Positions 1 through 8,295 of a stretch of 59,205 nucleotides of DNA are shown in pieces. Numbering within the stretch: position 1 is the stretch's first letter; each line of letters opens with the position of its first letter. A program made the position numbers and the translations under genes. The DNA is from an uncultured Bacteroides sp. (GTDB lineage: Bacteria; Bacteroidota; Bacteroidia; Bacteroidales; Bacteroidaceae). The stretch is from assembly GCA_944320865.1 (NCBI GenBank), contig CALUJC010000019.1, forward strand, positions 1-59,205, given 5' to 3'. The notes below the pieces were generated by a model. That model saw nothing but the letters and a program-made list of their open reading frames with translations, was not told the DNA's origin and searched no databases.

Positions 1-305
1 TCGGCGATGTGGACATACCTCTCCGTCGTCTTGATGTTGTTATGCCCCATCAGTTCCTTCACTATCTTGATGTCCGTGCCTTGCTCCAGCAGGTGCGTGG
101 CAAAGGAGTGGCGCGGCCTCAACAGCAGCGTGTAGCGGTCTTTCCTGCCCTTTCCCTGCCGCACCCGTATCAGGTTGCGGGACTCGTTGATGTCGCCGGG
201 CTTCAGTTCCAGCAGTTCGCTGATGCGCAGGCCGGCGGAGTAGAGGATGCCGTGCCCGGCGGTGGGCGAAGGCCTGATTCGGGGTTTTGCTCGGTATGTT
301 TCCAT
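1..305 (-). pseudogene. Tyrosine recombinase (integrase) remnant, cut by the window edge
   Basis: On the minus strand this reads as the catalytic half of a XerC/D-like tyrosine recombinase. The arginine box I ([15 protein letters not shown]), a [11 protein letters not shown] strand, then [18 protein letters not shown] and [16 protein letters not shown] with the likely Tyr nucleophile are all visible. Two things mark decay. TLL runs straight into [10 protein letters not shown], so the roughly 50-60 residues that normally separate box I from box II are missing, together with the first His of HxxR. The N-terminal DNA-binding domain is also absent: the frame opens at an ATG whose first codons do not resemble the family. 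The frame has no stop up to the window edge, so the true 3' end is outside. Most likely a relic of a mobile element with an internal deletion. It lies 11 bp from the next gene. Confidence 0.75.
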
Positions 306-316
306 GTTTGTCAGTT

Positions 317-1123
317 CTATTTGTCCCACTCGTTCAGTATTTCACCACTCAAGTGGTCGAAGCGCATCCAGTGCCCGGTCTCGCGCCCGTCGGTGTATTC
401 GCCTTGGGTAACGATTCCCCTGTCGTCTATTTCCGTCCAGTCGCCATGCTTGTAGCCGTTCTTGAATGAGCCGCACTTGTAGGCGTACAGTTTGCCGTGC
501 AGGTGGGCCGTGTATGAGTAGATGCCGTCCAGCTCGCCGTTCTTGTAATGGCTGATGGTTTCGCTGCGCCATCCCCGGGCAGTGTCCTCGTTGAGCTCCC
601 ATTGCTTTCCCTCTTTTTGGTCGTCAATATAGTTGGCCTCATAAATCAGTCGGCCGGTCTTGGGGTCGAAGCGTTGTTCCTTGCCGTTTTTCTTTCCCTC
701 CTTATATTCCTGTATCATATCAGGCTTGCCATCGGCGAACCAGGTCCGTACCGTGCCTTCTATTTTCCCATGCTGCATGGGAGCCTCGCGCTGCGGGGTC
801 TTCCCGTCCTGGTAGTAGGTGACGAACAGTCCGTGCCGTTTGCCGTCGGCATACGCGCCCTTTTCCCGCAGCACGCTGTCGCGGTAACGCCTGTACTCGC
901 CCTGCCTGACCCCTTTGGAGAAGTGTACGCTTTCCTCGTCCGGTCCCCGCAGGATGCGGTATTCGCCCGACAGCGGACGTTTCTTGTCTTTCAGGTAATA
1001 CACCGTCCCTCGCTCCGGGTCCGTAATGGTCCGCAAGTCGCCGTACGCTGCAATCCGCTGCGCGAAGGTACTGCCGCAGAGCAACGTGAGGAGGAGAGTT
1101 GTCATGAGTAATCTGGTTTTCAT
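317..1123 (-). CDS. Secreted MORN-repeat protein
   Basis: A 268-residue protein with a clear Sec signal peptide ([22 protein letters not shown], cleavage after the AQ). The mature part is a run of MORN-like repeats of the G-x(2-4)-G-x-(W/F)-x-x-(Y/F) type, such as [41 protein letters not shown] and RETGHWMRF. Such repeats are found in the YwqK-like family, some members of which are annotated as antitoxins, but nothing here shows a partner toxin. The function is therefore unknown; a periplasmic or surface location follows from the signal peptide. A MITE-like element ends 7 bp upstream of the start codon, so its native promoter has been displaced or replaced. Confidence 0.8.
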   Translation of the reverse strand: MKTRLLMTTLLLTLLCGSTFAQRIAAYGDLRTITDPERGTVYYLKDKKRPLSGEYRILRGPDEESVHFSKGVRQGEYRRYRDSVLREKGAYADGKRHGLFVTYYQDGKTPQREAPMQHGKIEGTVRTWFADGKPDMIQEYKEGKKNGKEQRFDPKTGRLIYEANYIDDQKEGKQWELNEDTARGWRSETISHYKNGELDGIYSYTAHLHGKLYAYKCGSFKNGYKHGDWTEIDDRGIVTQGEYTDGRETGHWMRFDHLSGEILNEWDK

Positions 1124-1130
1124 AATATTA

Positions 1131-1305
1131 AGAGCCTGTTTAAATTTTCCTCTTTTAAGTTTTTATCAGCCCCTTTTTGAGCCTCTTTCCGGTCTCTTTT
1201 CCTGTTGTTATTCGTCACGTAGCCCGCTACGCTCCTCACGACAACAGAAAAATATCCTCGAAAACAGCCCTCAAAATGAGGCTGAGCAAAATTTAAACAG
1301 GCTCT
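1131..1305. mobile_element. MITE-like element, 175 bp, with 18-bp perfect terminal inverted repeats
   Basis: The ends are exact inverted repeats: agagcctgtttaaatttt at 1131-1148 and its reverse complement at 1288-1305. Inside, further imperfect inverted segments (tcagcc...tttgag around 1166-1185 against the tcaaaatgaggctga region around 1271-1285, and ctgttgt...cgtagc against gctacg...acaacag around 1202-1247) would let the whole element fold into one long hairpin. There is no coding capacity and no clear target-site duplication. This is the structure of a non-autonomous miniature inverted-repeat element. The parent transposase is not in the window. It sits between the MORN gene and a 380-bp gene-free stretch. 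Confidence 0.75.
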
Positions 1306-1687
1306 AAAAAGTTATCGATACTTGGATAAACTTGTGCAAGGTAAGAAATAAATTCCAACTATTTACCCTGCCTATTTGTTAACAAATCATAAAACAACAT
1401 TATCACTTTTTCATACAACAAAAGTTACATTTTTTCACATCCGAAAACATGGGAAAGTGATGAAATGACAGAATTTACCTTAGTTCAATGTCATAGTTAC
1501 CAAACTTTTATAACAACAAATTATCCATTCATTTTACCATCTTCGCCCCTTCTTCGTACCTGAGTCGTACCCGATTCGGTATTGCTTCGCTCCCGCACGG
1601 GCGCTATGGAGCGAAGACGAAGCGTAGGAAATAGCAACAGGATAAGTAGTAATAGCTGACAAATAGCCGGGGACGGCTTTTCCCTGG
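1306..1687. other. Gene-free stretch downstream of lipB
   Basis: About 380 bp with no credible gene. Roughly 1306-1540 is AT-rich and shows no recognisable feature. 1543-1597 holds an 11-bp-period array (separate entry). It is followed by a perfect 9-bp inverted repeat, cttcgctcc at 1585-1593 and ggagcgaag at 1608-1616. A further weak inverted repeat (agccaggg/ccccggct) lies just after the lipB stop. It has no run of T, so a terminator is not assured. Confidence 0.5.
1543..1597. repeat. Degenerate tandem array, five units of 11 bp
   Basis: Five consecutive 11-bp blocks all begin with tcg: tcgccccttct, tcgtacctgag, tcgtacccgat, tcggtattgct and tcgctcccgca. The register is exact although the sequence drifts. 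It is one of eight intergenic arrays in this window whose period is 11 or about twice that. Confidence 0.6.
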
Positions 1688-2353
1688 CTAAAACTTCAAG
1701 GCTTTTTCCAGTTCCCGGCACAATAGGCGTTTCACCTCATCCATGTCTACGGGACGGTGCAGTTCGGCCTGCAGGGAGGTGACACCCTTGTCCACAAACC
1801 CGCAAGGGTGTATGTAGCCGAAGTAGCGCAAGTCGGTGTTGACATTCAGGGCCAACCCGTGCATGGTGACGTAGCGGCTGCACCTCACACCGATGGCACA
1901 CACCTTGCGTGCACGGGAGGTATCGCCCTCCAACCAGACGCCTGTGGCTCCCTCTACCCTGCCCGCACGGATACCGTAGGCGGCACAGAGGCAGATAACG
2001 GCCTCTTCAAGCGCATGCACATATTCCTTCAGCCCCAACCCAAACTGTTCCAGGTCGATAATGGGATAGCACACCAGCTGGCCGGGACCGTGATAGGTGA
2101 TGTCTCCCCCACGGTCTACACGATACAAGGCAGCACCCAGCCGTTGCAACGCCTCGGGGTTGAGCAGCATGTTGGCCTCTTTGCCGCTACGTCCCAGGGT
2201 ATAAACGTGTGGATGTTGCACCAGCACGATACGGTTGGTGCATGCCCGGCCTTCGCTTTTCTTTTGCAACGCCTCGTCCAGACATTGCTCTTGCCTTTGC
2301 CAGGCTTTGTCGTAGGGGAGCAGCCCCCAGTCTTCAATTACTATCCGGCTCAT
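1688..2353 (-). CDS. lipB: Octanoyl-[acyl-carrier-protein]:protein N-octanoyltransferase
   Basis: LipB moves an octanoyl group from acyl carrier protein to lipoyl domains, the first step of lipoate synthesis. The 221-residue length fits the family. RGGDITYHGPGQLVCYPI, the Lys of RKVCAIGV (K150) and the Cys of IHPCG (C184) are present, and these are the catalytic Lys/Cys pair of the family. A longer frame exists upstream, but MSRIVIEDWG at 2353 is the family-like start, and a TATCTTTG promoter element lies inside the extension, which excludes it. The glycine cleavage gene gcvP, whose complex needs a lipoylated H protein, lies about 2.5 kb away. Confidence 0.93.
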   Translation of the reverse strand: MSRIVIEDWGLLPYDKAWQRQEQCLDEALQKKSEGRACTNRIVLVQHPHVYTLGRSGKEANMLLNPEALQRLGAALYRVDRGGDITYHGPGQLVCYPIIDLEQFGLGLKEYVHALEEAVICLCAAYGIRAGRVEGATGVWLEGDTSRARKVCAIGVRCSRYVTMHGLALNVNTDLRYFGYIHPCGFVDKGVTSLQAELHRPVDMDEVKRLLCRELEKALKF

Positions 2354-2378
2354 TTTGAATAAAGTAAAAATCCACTTG

Positions 2379-2386
2379 CAAAGATA
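2379..2386 (-). promoter_or_regulatory. Bacteroides-type -7 element of lipB
   Basis: On the minus strand this is TATCTTTG, an exact match to TAnnTTTG, 26 bp upstream of the chosen lipB start. No convincing -33 TTTG is seen at the ideal distance. Confidence 0.55.
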
Positions 2387-2428
2387 GGCAAAACTTCTGC
2401 GAAAAACAGGCGGAAATAGCCCCTGTTT

Positions 2429-2462
2429 TTTGCTTGGAATCCGAGAATTATCTCTATATTTG
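2429..2462 (+). promoter_or_regulatory. Promoter of the DUF3298 lipoprotein gene
   Basis: TTTG at 2429-2432 (-33) and TATATTTG at 2455-2462 (-7) are separated by 22 bp, and the start codon follows 50 bp later. It fires away from the lipB promoter. Confidence 0.55.
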
Positions 2463-2511
2463 TCCATTGGAAAAACAACGCAAATTATTTGTTTAACACA
2501 AAAAACAGGAA

Positions 2512-3360
2512 ATGAAAAAGCAAAATGTCAGTCTGCTTGCCCTTCTGCTTACGGCAAGCGTTTTTTTCGCTTCATGCCACAACTCGGCGAACAAGCGTGC
2601 AGCTGATGCCCTGGGCTTCGACAGCCTGCGGGTGAACCAGACCGTGCACCTCTTTGGCGACACAACCAAGCCTGCGTGCAACCTTATCGTCAACCTGGCC
2701 TATGCCGCTACGCCGGCCGATTCGACCGCCCTGCGCGACAGTCTGAACGCCTACCTGTTGGCCACCTGTCTGGGACACAAATATGTCGGCATGGCGCCGG
2801 CAGAGGCTGTAAAGCAATATGCAGACAGCTATATTGCCAAATACCGCGAACTGGAGCCCCTATATGAACAGGACGAAAAGGAAAATGCAGAAAACACCGG
2901 AGCCTGGTACTCCTACTACCGCCAGGTGGAGGGGCACGTTCAGCTGTGCACCGACGAGGTGCTGGTGTATCGCGTGGATTATAACGAATACACAGGCGGG
3001 GCACACGGCAACTACCTGACTACCTTCCTTAACCTCGACCTGAAGACGCTCTGCCCCCTGCGCCTGGACGACCTCTTTGCCGCCGAGTACCAAGAGCCGC
3101 TCACCGACTTGCTTTGGGAACAACTGGCGGAGGACATCGGCGTATCCACCCGCCAGGAGGCTGAAGACTTGGGCTACGGCAGCACAGGCGAACTGACCCC
3201 CACCGAAAACTTCTGCCTGGGGCATGAAGGCATCACCTTCCACTACAACATATACGAGATAGCTCCCTACGTGATGGGGGCCACCGAAATCACCTTGCCT
3301 TGGCAACGCATCAGCCACTTGCTGGGCGAGAGGAACGACATCATCAAGCAGTTACAATAA
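2512..3360 (+). CDS. DUF3298 lipoprotein
   Basis: A 282-residue lipoprotein: the signal peptide MKKQNVSLLALLLTASVFFASC ends in a lipobox (ASC). The C-terminal half (from about residue 145) carries the DUF3298 signature YTGGAHGNYLTTFLNLDLKT, followed by a conserved hydrophobic segment ending in ITLPWQRISHLL. The N-terminal part resembles the DUF4163-type region that usually precedes it. Proteins of this pair are surface or periplasmic and resemble the extracellular part of RsiV, but there is no membrane anti-sigma segment here. Exact role unknown. It has its own promoter, divergent from lipB. Confidence 0.8.
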   Translation: MKKQNVSLLALLLTASVFFASCHNSANKRAADALGFDSLRVNQTVHLFGDTTKPACNLIVNLAYAATPADSTALRDSLNAYLLATCLGHKYVGMAPAEAVKQYADSYIAKYRELEPLYEQDEKENAENTGAWYSYYRQVEGHVQLCTDEVLVYRVDYNEYTGGAHGNYLTTFLNLDLKTLCPLRLDDLFAAEYQEPLTDLLWEQLAEDIGVSTRQEAEDLGYGSTGELTPTENFCLGHEGITFHYNIYEIAPYVMGATEITLPWQRISHLLGERNDIIKQLQ

Positions 3361-3369
3361 TTGTGAGAG

Positions 3370-3425
3370 ACGAGTTGGCAAGGTTCCAGGCTACAAGGCC
3401 TTGCCGACTCACCCCCTCGTCAACT
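3370..3425. repeat. 56-bp intergenic inverted-repeat element (family copy 1)
   Basis: gagttggcaagg (3372-3383) pairs with ccttgccgactc (3399-3410), 12 bp with one G-U, and the outer flanks gacgag/ctcgtc extend the symmetry. No T-run follows. A relative with the same borders (acgagttg...cgtcaact, 57 bp) lies at 13387-13443 between serC and serA. Confidence 0.55.
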
Positions 3426-3439
3426 AAGTCACTACAACC

Positions 3440-4063
3440 ATGGACATCATCCTGAAATACTTTCCCGACCTGACAGAGCGCCAACGCACGCAATTTGCAG
3501 CCCTATATGACCTCTACACGGATTGGAACTCGAAAATCAACGTCATCTCGCGTAAAGACATCGGCAACCTCTACGAGCGCCACGTGCTCCACTCGCTGGG
3601 CATCGCCCAGGTGATACGTTTCCGCCCCGGCACGCGGGTCATGGACCTTGGCACCGGCGGAGGTTTTCCCGGCATTCCACTGGCCATCTTATTCCCCGAA
3701 ACCCGCTTCCACTTGGTGGACAGCATCGGGAAGAAAGTGCGGGTGGCAAGCGAAGTAGCACAAGCCATAGGATTGGAAAACACCACCTTCGCACACGAAC
3801 GCGTGGAGGATGAAAAAGGAAAATTCGACTTCGTGGTAAGCCGTGCCGTGATGCCCCTGGCAGACATCGTGAAAGTGGCACGCAAGAACATCGCGACCGA
3901 CACCCCGCGCAACTCCCTGCCCAACGGGTTCATCTGCCTGAAGGGGGGGGAACTGGAACGGGAAATAGGCCCCTTCAAGCACAAGTCGGACACATGGGAA
4001 CTGAAGGACTATTTTGGGGAAGAATATTTCCAGACGAAAAAAGTGGTGTATGTGGCACCATGA
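3440..4063 (+). CDS. rsmG: 16S rRNA (guanine527-N7)-methyltransferase
   Basis: RsmG methylates N7 of G527 in 16S rRNA using S-adenosylmethionine. The 207-residue protein has the expected N-terminal helical part (KINVISRKDIGNLYERHVLHSLG) and the SAM-binding glycine motif RVMDLGTGGGFPGIPLAI at about residues 66-83, then HLVDSIGKKVRV and FDFVVSRAV. The C-terminus is typical. It stands between an inverted-repeat element and the MBL-fold gene, in the same direction. Confidence 0.95.
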   Translation: MDIILKYFPDLTERQRTQFAALYDLYTDWNSKINVISRKDIGNLYERHVLHSLGIAQVIRFRPGTRVMDLGTGGGFPGIPLAILFPETRFHLVDSIGKKVRVASEVAQAIGLENTTFAHERVEDEKGKFDFVVSRAVMPLADIVKVARKNIATDTPRNSLPNGFICLKGGELEREIGPFKHKSDTWELKDYFGEEYFQTKKVVYVAP

Positions 4064-4106
4064 GGAAATTGAGAATTGAGAATTAAAAGTTGAAAAATAG
4101 ATACCC
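4064..4106 (+). repeat. Short direct repeats between rsmG and the MBL gene
   Basis: gaaattgagaattgagaatt is a run of direct ttgagaa copies followed by a related aaaagttgaaaa. It leaves no room for a separate gene or promoter, so the two flanking genes are probably co-transcribed. Confidence 0.45.
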
Positions 4107-4745
4107 ATGAAAATCAAACGATTTGAATTCAATATGTTCCCCGAGAACTGCTATGTGCTTTGGGACGAGACTAATGAAGCCGTGGTTATCGACCCCGGAT
4201 GTTTCAATGACGAGGAAAAGCAAGACTTGAAAAATTTCATCACAGGTAATAATCTGGACGTGAAACACTTGCTCAACACCCACTTGCACCTCGACCATAT
4301 TTTCGGCAATCCCTTCATGCTAAAGGAATTCGGGCTGAAAGCTGAAGCCAACCAGGCCGACGAGTTCTGGATAGACGAGGCTCCCCGGCAAAGCCGCATG
4401 TTTGGCTTCCACCTTACGGAAGCCCCTGTGCCATTGGGCAAATACTTGCACGACGGGGATATCATCACCTTCGGCAACACCCGCCTGGAGGCTATACACG
4501 TGCCGGGACACTCGCCCGGAAGTCTGGTGTACTATTGCGCTGCCGAGCGCTGCATGTTTTCCGGCGATGTACTTTTTCAAGGCAGCATAGGACGTGCCGA
4601 CCTGGCGGGAGGCAACTTCGACGAACTTATCGACCACATCTGCAGCCGCCTGTTCGTCCTCCCCAACGATACCATAGTCTATCCCGGGCATGGAGCTCCT
4701 ACCACCATAGGCATAGAAAAAGCCGAAAACCCATTCTTCAGATGA
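4107..4745 (+). CDS. MBL-fold metallo-hydrolase (glyoxalase II-like)
   Basis: A 212-residue metallo-beta-lactamase-fold hydrolase. The metal motif THLHLDH is at about residues 59-65, and later ligands are in HVPGHSPGS, FSGDVLF and the terminal YPGHGAPT. The size and arrangement match the small hydroxyacylglutathione hydrolase-like proteins common in anaerobes; substrate unknown. It has no signal peptide, so it is cytoplasmic. It follows rsmG by 43 bp and precedes gcvP by 40 bp in the same direction. Confidence 0.88.
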   Translation: MKIKRFEFNMFPENCYVLWDETNEAVVIDPGCFNDEEKQDLKNFITGNNLDVKHLLNTHLHLDHIFGNPFMLKEFGLKAEANQADEFWIDEAPRQSRMFGFHLTEAPVPLGKYLHDGDIITFGNTRLEAIHVPGHSPGSLVYYCAAERCMFSGDVLFQGSIGRADLAGGNFDELIDHICSRLFVLPNDTIVYPGHGAPTTIGIEKAENPFFR

Positions 4746-4785
4746 CACTTAACTGCCATCCATTAATCACTAACCACAAAATAAC

Positions 4786-7635
4786 ATGAAAACAGATTTA
4801 TTAGCTTACCGCCACATAGGCATCAATGAGAAAGACGAAAAAAAGATGCTTGAAAAGATAGGCGTGGCTACCTTGGACGAACTGATTGACCAGACATTGC
4901 CCGCCGACATTCGCTTGCCACACCCCCTGGCATTGCCCCCGGCCATGACCGAATACGAGTTTGGCCGACACATAGCAGAACTGGCTTCCAAGAACAAACT
5001 TTACACCACTTACATTGGAGTGGGATGGTACGGCACCATTACTCCGGCCGTCATCCAGCGCAATGTATTCGAGAATCCCGTGTGGTACACTTCTTATACC
5101 CCATACCAAACCGAAGTGTCGCAAGGACGCCTAGAGGCGTTGATGAATTTCCAGACTGCCGTATCCGACCTTACCGCCATGCCCCTGGCCAACTGCTCCC
5201 TGCTGGACGAAGCCACCGCCGGGGCCGAGGCTGTCACCATGATGTACTCTTTGCGCCCGCGCGACATGCAAAAGACCGGAGCCAACACGGTGCTAGTGGA
5301 CGAAAACATCTTCCCCCAGACACTGGCCGTGATGAAGACACGTGCACTGCCGCAAGGCATAGACATACGCACGTGCTCTTACCGCGATATGGAATTTACG
5401 CCTGACGTTTTTGCCTGCGTGCTGCAATATCCCAACGCAGACGGACAGGTGGAAGACTATCGTGCCTTGGTGCAGAAAGCACATGACGCCCGATGCCTTG
5501 TGGCCGTATCGGCCGACTTGCTCAGCCTGGCTCTGCTCGTGCCGCCGGGCGAATGGGGAGCGGACATTGTATTCGGCACCACCCAACGGCTGGGCACGCC
5601 CATGTTCTACGGAGGCCCCTCGGCTGCCTACTTCGCCACGCGCGACGAGTATAAGCGCAACATGCCGGGGCGCATTATCGGATGGTCGAAAGACAAGTAC
5701 GGGAAACTATGCTTCCGCATGGCATTGCAGACACGCGAACAGCACATCAAGCGCGAAAAGGCGACATCAAACATCTGCACCGCCCAGGCGCTGCTGGCCA
5801 CCATGGCCGGATTTTATGCCGTATACCATGGCCCGCAAGGTATACGGGACATTGCGCTGCGCATCCACAGCATTGCCGCCTTCCTTGAACGGGAGATAAA
5901 CAAGCTGGACTACCGGCAAGTCAACACTTGCTATTTCGACACCTTGCAATTCGCCCTGCCCGAAGGCATGTCTGCCGGGCAAGTACGCACTGTAGCTTTG
6001 AACCATGAGGTAAACTTGCGCTATTTCGATAACGGCAACGTAGGTCTGAGCATAGACGAGACCACCGATGTGGAAGCCGTCAACGTGCTGCTCTCCATCT
6101 TCGGCATAGCCGTCGGGAAAGACTATCCTACGGTAAGCGACATTCCCCAGACATGTACCCTGCCCTCGGACTTCAAGCGGCAAAGCCCCTACCTAACGCA
6201 TGAGGTGTTCAACAAGTATCACACGGAGACCGAAATGATGCGCTACATCAAGCGCCTCGACCGGAGGGACATCTCACTGGCCCACTCCATGATTCCGTTG
6301 GGGTCGTGCACCATGAAGCTCAATGCTGCCGCCGAGATGCTCCCCTTGAGCCGACCCGAGTTCATGAACCTTCACCCCCTTGTCCCCCAAGACCAGGCCA
6401 AAGGATACCGGGAGCTTATCCATAACCTGGGCGAGGCATTGAAAACCATTACCGGATTTGCCGGCATCAGCTTCCAGCCCAACTCGGGTGCAGCAGGCGA
6501 GTATACCGGCCTGCGCGTCATCCGCAGCTATCTGGAAAGTATTGGGCAAGGGTATCGCAACAAGGTACTGATACCGGCTTCGGCACATGGCACCAATCCC
6601 GCCAGCGCCGTGCAGGCAGGCTTCATACCTGTGACTTGCGCTTGCGACGACCGGGGCAATGTGTCGCTGAGCGACCTGCAAGCCAAGGCGGAGGCAAACA
6701 AAAATGAGCTGGCCGCCTTGATGATAACCTACCCCTCCACGCACGGCATTTTTGAGACGGACATCGTAGAGATTTGCCGCATCATCCACGCCTGCGGAGC
6801 ACAGGTGTATATGGACGGAGCCAACATGAACGCCCAAGTGGGACTGACCAATCCGGGCTTCATCGGGGCAGACGTGTGCCACCTCAACCTGCACAAGACC
6901 TTTGCCTCGCCCCATGGCGGAGGCGGTCCCGGTGTAGGCCCCATCTGCGTGGCAAGCCATTTGGTGCCTTTCTTGCCCGGGCATGGATTATTTGGAAACG
7001 ATGCCAACGAAGTGTCTTCGGCACCTTACGGAAGTGCCGGCATCCTACCCATCACCTACGGCTACATCCGCATGATGGGAGCCGAAGGACTGACACGCGC
7101 CACCAAAGTGGCCATACTCAACGCCAACTACCTGGCAGCCTGCCTCAAGGATACATACGGAGTGGTGTATACCGGCAATAACGGACGTGTGGGACACGAA
7201 ATGATATTGGAGTGCCGCAAGGTGCACGAAGAAACCGGCATCAGCGAGAACGACATTGCCAAGCGGCTGATGGACTACGGCTACCATGCCCCCACCCTGT
7301 CGTTCCCCGTGCACGGCACGCTGATGATTGAACCTACCGAAAGCGAGAGCCTGGCAGAGCTGGACAACTTCGTGGCGTCCATGCTCTCCATCTGGAATGA
7401 GATTCAAGAGGTAAAAGAAGGGCGCGCCGATGCGCAAGACAACGTGTTGCTCAACGCCCCCCACCCGGAGTATGAGATAGTGGAAGATGCCTGGGAGCAC
7501 AGCTACACGCGCCAGAAGGCGGCATACCCCACCGAGGCCGTTCGCGACAATAAGTTCTGGGTAAACGTGGCGCGGGTGGACAACACCTTGGGCGACCGCA
7601 AACTGCTGCCCACGCTCTACGGGCGGTTTGACTAA
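4786..7635 (+). CDS. gcvP: Glycine dehydrogenase (aminomethyl-transferring), P protein
   Basis: P protein of the glycine cleavage system. It decarboxylates glycine with pyridoxal phosphate and passes the aminomethyl group to lipoylated GcvH. At 949 residues it is the long single-chain form, with fused alpha-like and beta-like halves. The start (RHIGINEKDEKKML) is typical. The PLP lysine is K704 in HLNLHKTFASPHGGGGPG, and the second half carries SMIPLGSCTMKLNA and SAHGTNPASA. gcvT and gcvH are not in the window. No glycine riboswitch fits the 40 bp upstream. Its stop codon overlaps that of yigZ on the other strand by 3 bp. Confidence 0.96.
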   Translation: MKTDLLAYRHIGINEKDEKKMLEKIGVATLDELIDQTLPADIRLPHPLALPPAMTEYEFGRHIAELASKNKLYTTYIGVGWYGTITPAVIQRNVFENPVWYTSYTPYQTEVSQGRLEALMNFQTAVSDLTAMPLANCSLLDEATAGAEAVTMMYSLRPRDMQKTGANTVLVDENIFPQTLAVMKTRALPQGIDIRTCSYRDMEFTPDVFACVLQYPNADGQVEDYRALVQKAHDARCLVAVSADLLSLALLVPPGEWGADIVFGTTQRLGTPMFYGGPSAAYFATRDEYKRNMPGRIIGWSKDKYGKLCFRMALQTREQHIKREKATSNICTAQALLATMAGFYAVYHGPQGIRDIALRIHSIAAFLEREINKLDYRQVNTCYFDTLQFALPEGMSAGQVRTVALNHEVNLRYFDNGNVGLSIDETTDVEAVNVLLSIFGIAVGKDYPTVSDIPQTCTLPSDFKRQSPYLTHEVFNKYHTETEMMRYIKRLDRRDISLAHSMIPLGSCTMKLNAAAEMLPLSRPEFMNLHPLVPQDQAKGYRELIHNLGEALKTITGFAGISFQPNSGAAGEYTGLRVIRSYLESIGQGYRNKVLIPASAHGTNPASAVQAGFIPVTCACDDRGNVSLSDLQAKAEANKNELAALMITYPSTHGIFETDIVEICRIIHACGAQVYMDGANMNAQVGLTNPGFIGADVCHLNLHKTFASPHGGGGPGVGPICVASHLVPFLPGHGLFGNDANEVSSAPYGSAGILPITYGYIRMMGAEGLTRATKVAILNANYLAACLKDTYGVVYTGNNGRVGHEMILECRKVHEETGISENDIAKRLMDYGYHAPTLSFPVHGTLMIEPTESESLAELDNFVASMLSIWNEIQEVKEGRADAQDNVLLNAPHPEYEIVEDAWEHSYTRQKAAYPTEAVRDNKFWVNVARVDNTLGDRKLLPTLYGRFD

Positions 7636-8240
7636 CCCTCCTCATCGGCTACGCGCAACGTATCCACCTTCTCGAGGCGCGCGCGTAGCTTGTTCATCAT
7701 CGACCGACGGATGCGGAGTGTCATGCGGCAATCCATGTCGTATGACTGCTCCAATATGTCGGGCTGCTCCTCCTTCACAATGCGCATCACATCGTTCATG
7801 AAGGGATACTCAAAGAGCACGGTCAGCATGTCGTCCACCGTGCGCTCCTCTATCTTGGCATTGGTCAGCGCCTCGGAAGCAGCAGTGCGATAGGCCACAA
7901 TGAGACCGCTCGTGCCCAGCTTGATGCCGCCGAAATAGCGCACCACGATGATGAGGACATCCGTCAGCTCATAAGAATTGATTTGCCCCAATATGGGCTT
8001 ACCTGCCGTACCCGAAGGCTCTCCATTGTCATTGGCACGGAAATTCTTGCGCTCGTGCCCCAGCATGTAGGCATAGCACACGTGGCGGGCATCGTAATAC
8101 TTCTTCTGATAAATCTCTAGGTATTGTTTCACCTCTTCCACCGTGCGCACGGGCAAGGCTATGGCTATGAACTTGCTTCGCTTCTCGGTATAAATGCCCT
8201 CTGAAGGAGCAGCAATGGTCTTATACGTATCGGTACTCAT
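7632..8240 (-). CDS. IMPACT/YigZ family protein (UPF0029)
   Basis: A 202-residue member of the YigZ/IMPACT family. The N-terminal domain shows EKRSKFIAIALPV, HVCYAYMLG, NDNGEPSGTAGKPILGQI and VVRYFGGIKLGTSGL, the family hallmarks. The C-terminal domain (from about residue 130) is the ferredoxin-like UPF0029 fold. Eukaryotic IMPACT modulates translation control; the bacterial role is not settled. The start MSTDTYKTI at 8240 is chosen because the upstream nine codons do not match the family. The gene ends convergently with gcvP. Confidence 0.88.
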   Translation of the reverse strand: MSTDTYKTIAAPSEGIYTEKRSKFIAIALPVRTVEEVKQYLEIYQKKYYDARHVCYAYMLGHERKNFRANDNGEPSGTAGKPILGQINSYELTDVLIIVVRYFGGIKLGTSGLIVAYRTAASEALTNAKIEERTVDDMLTVLFEYPFMNDVMRIVKEEQPDILEQSYDMDCRMTLRIRRSMMNKLRARLEKVDTLRVADEEG

Positions 8241-8295
8241 GCCGCAAAGATAGACATAGTGCGGCAAATAAACAGGGATTCAGTGAGGATTTCCT

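Noticed and set aside
3370-3425. Terminator after the DUF3298 gene
   Set aside because: The stem is good, but no T-run follows and a related element lies inside the ser operon, so it is listed as a repeat.
4746-4785. Glycine riboswitch before gcvP
   Set aside because: Only 40 bp separate the genes, too short for the aptamer, and no conserved aptamer motifs are seen.
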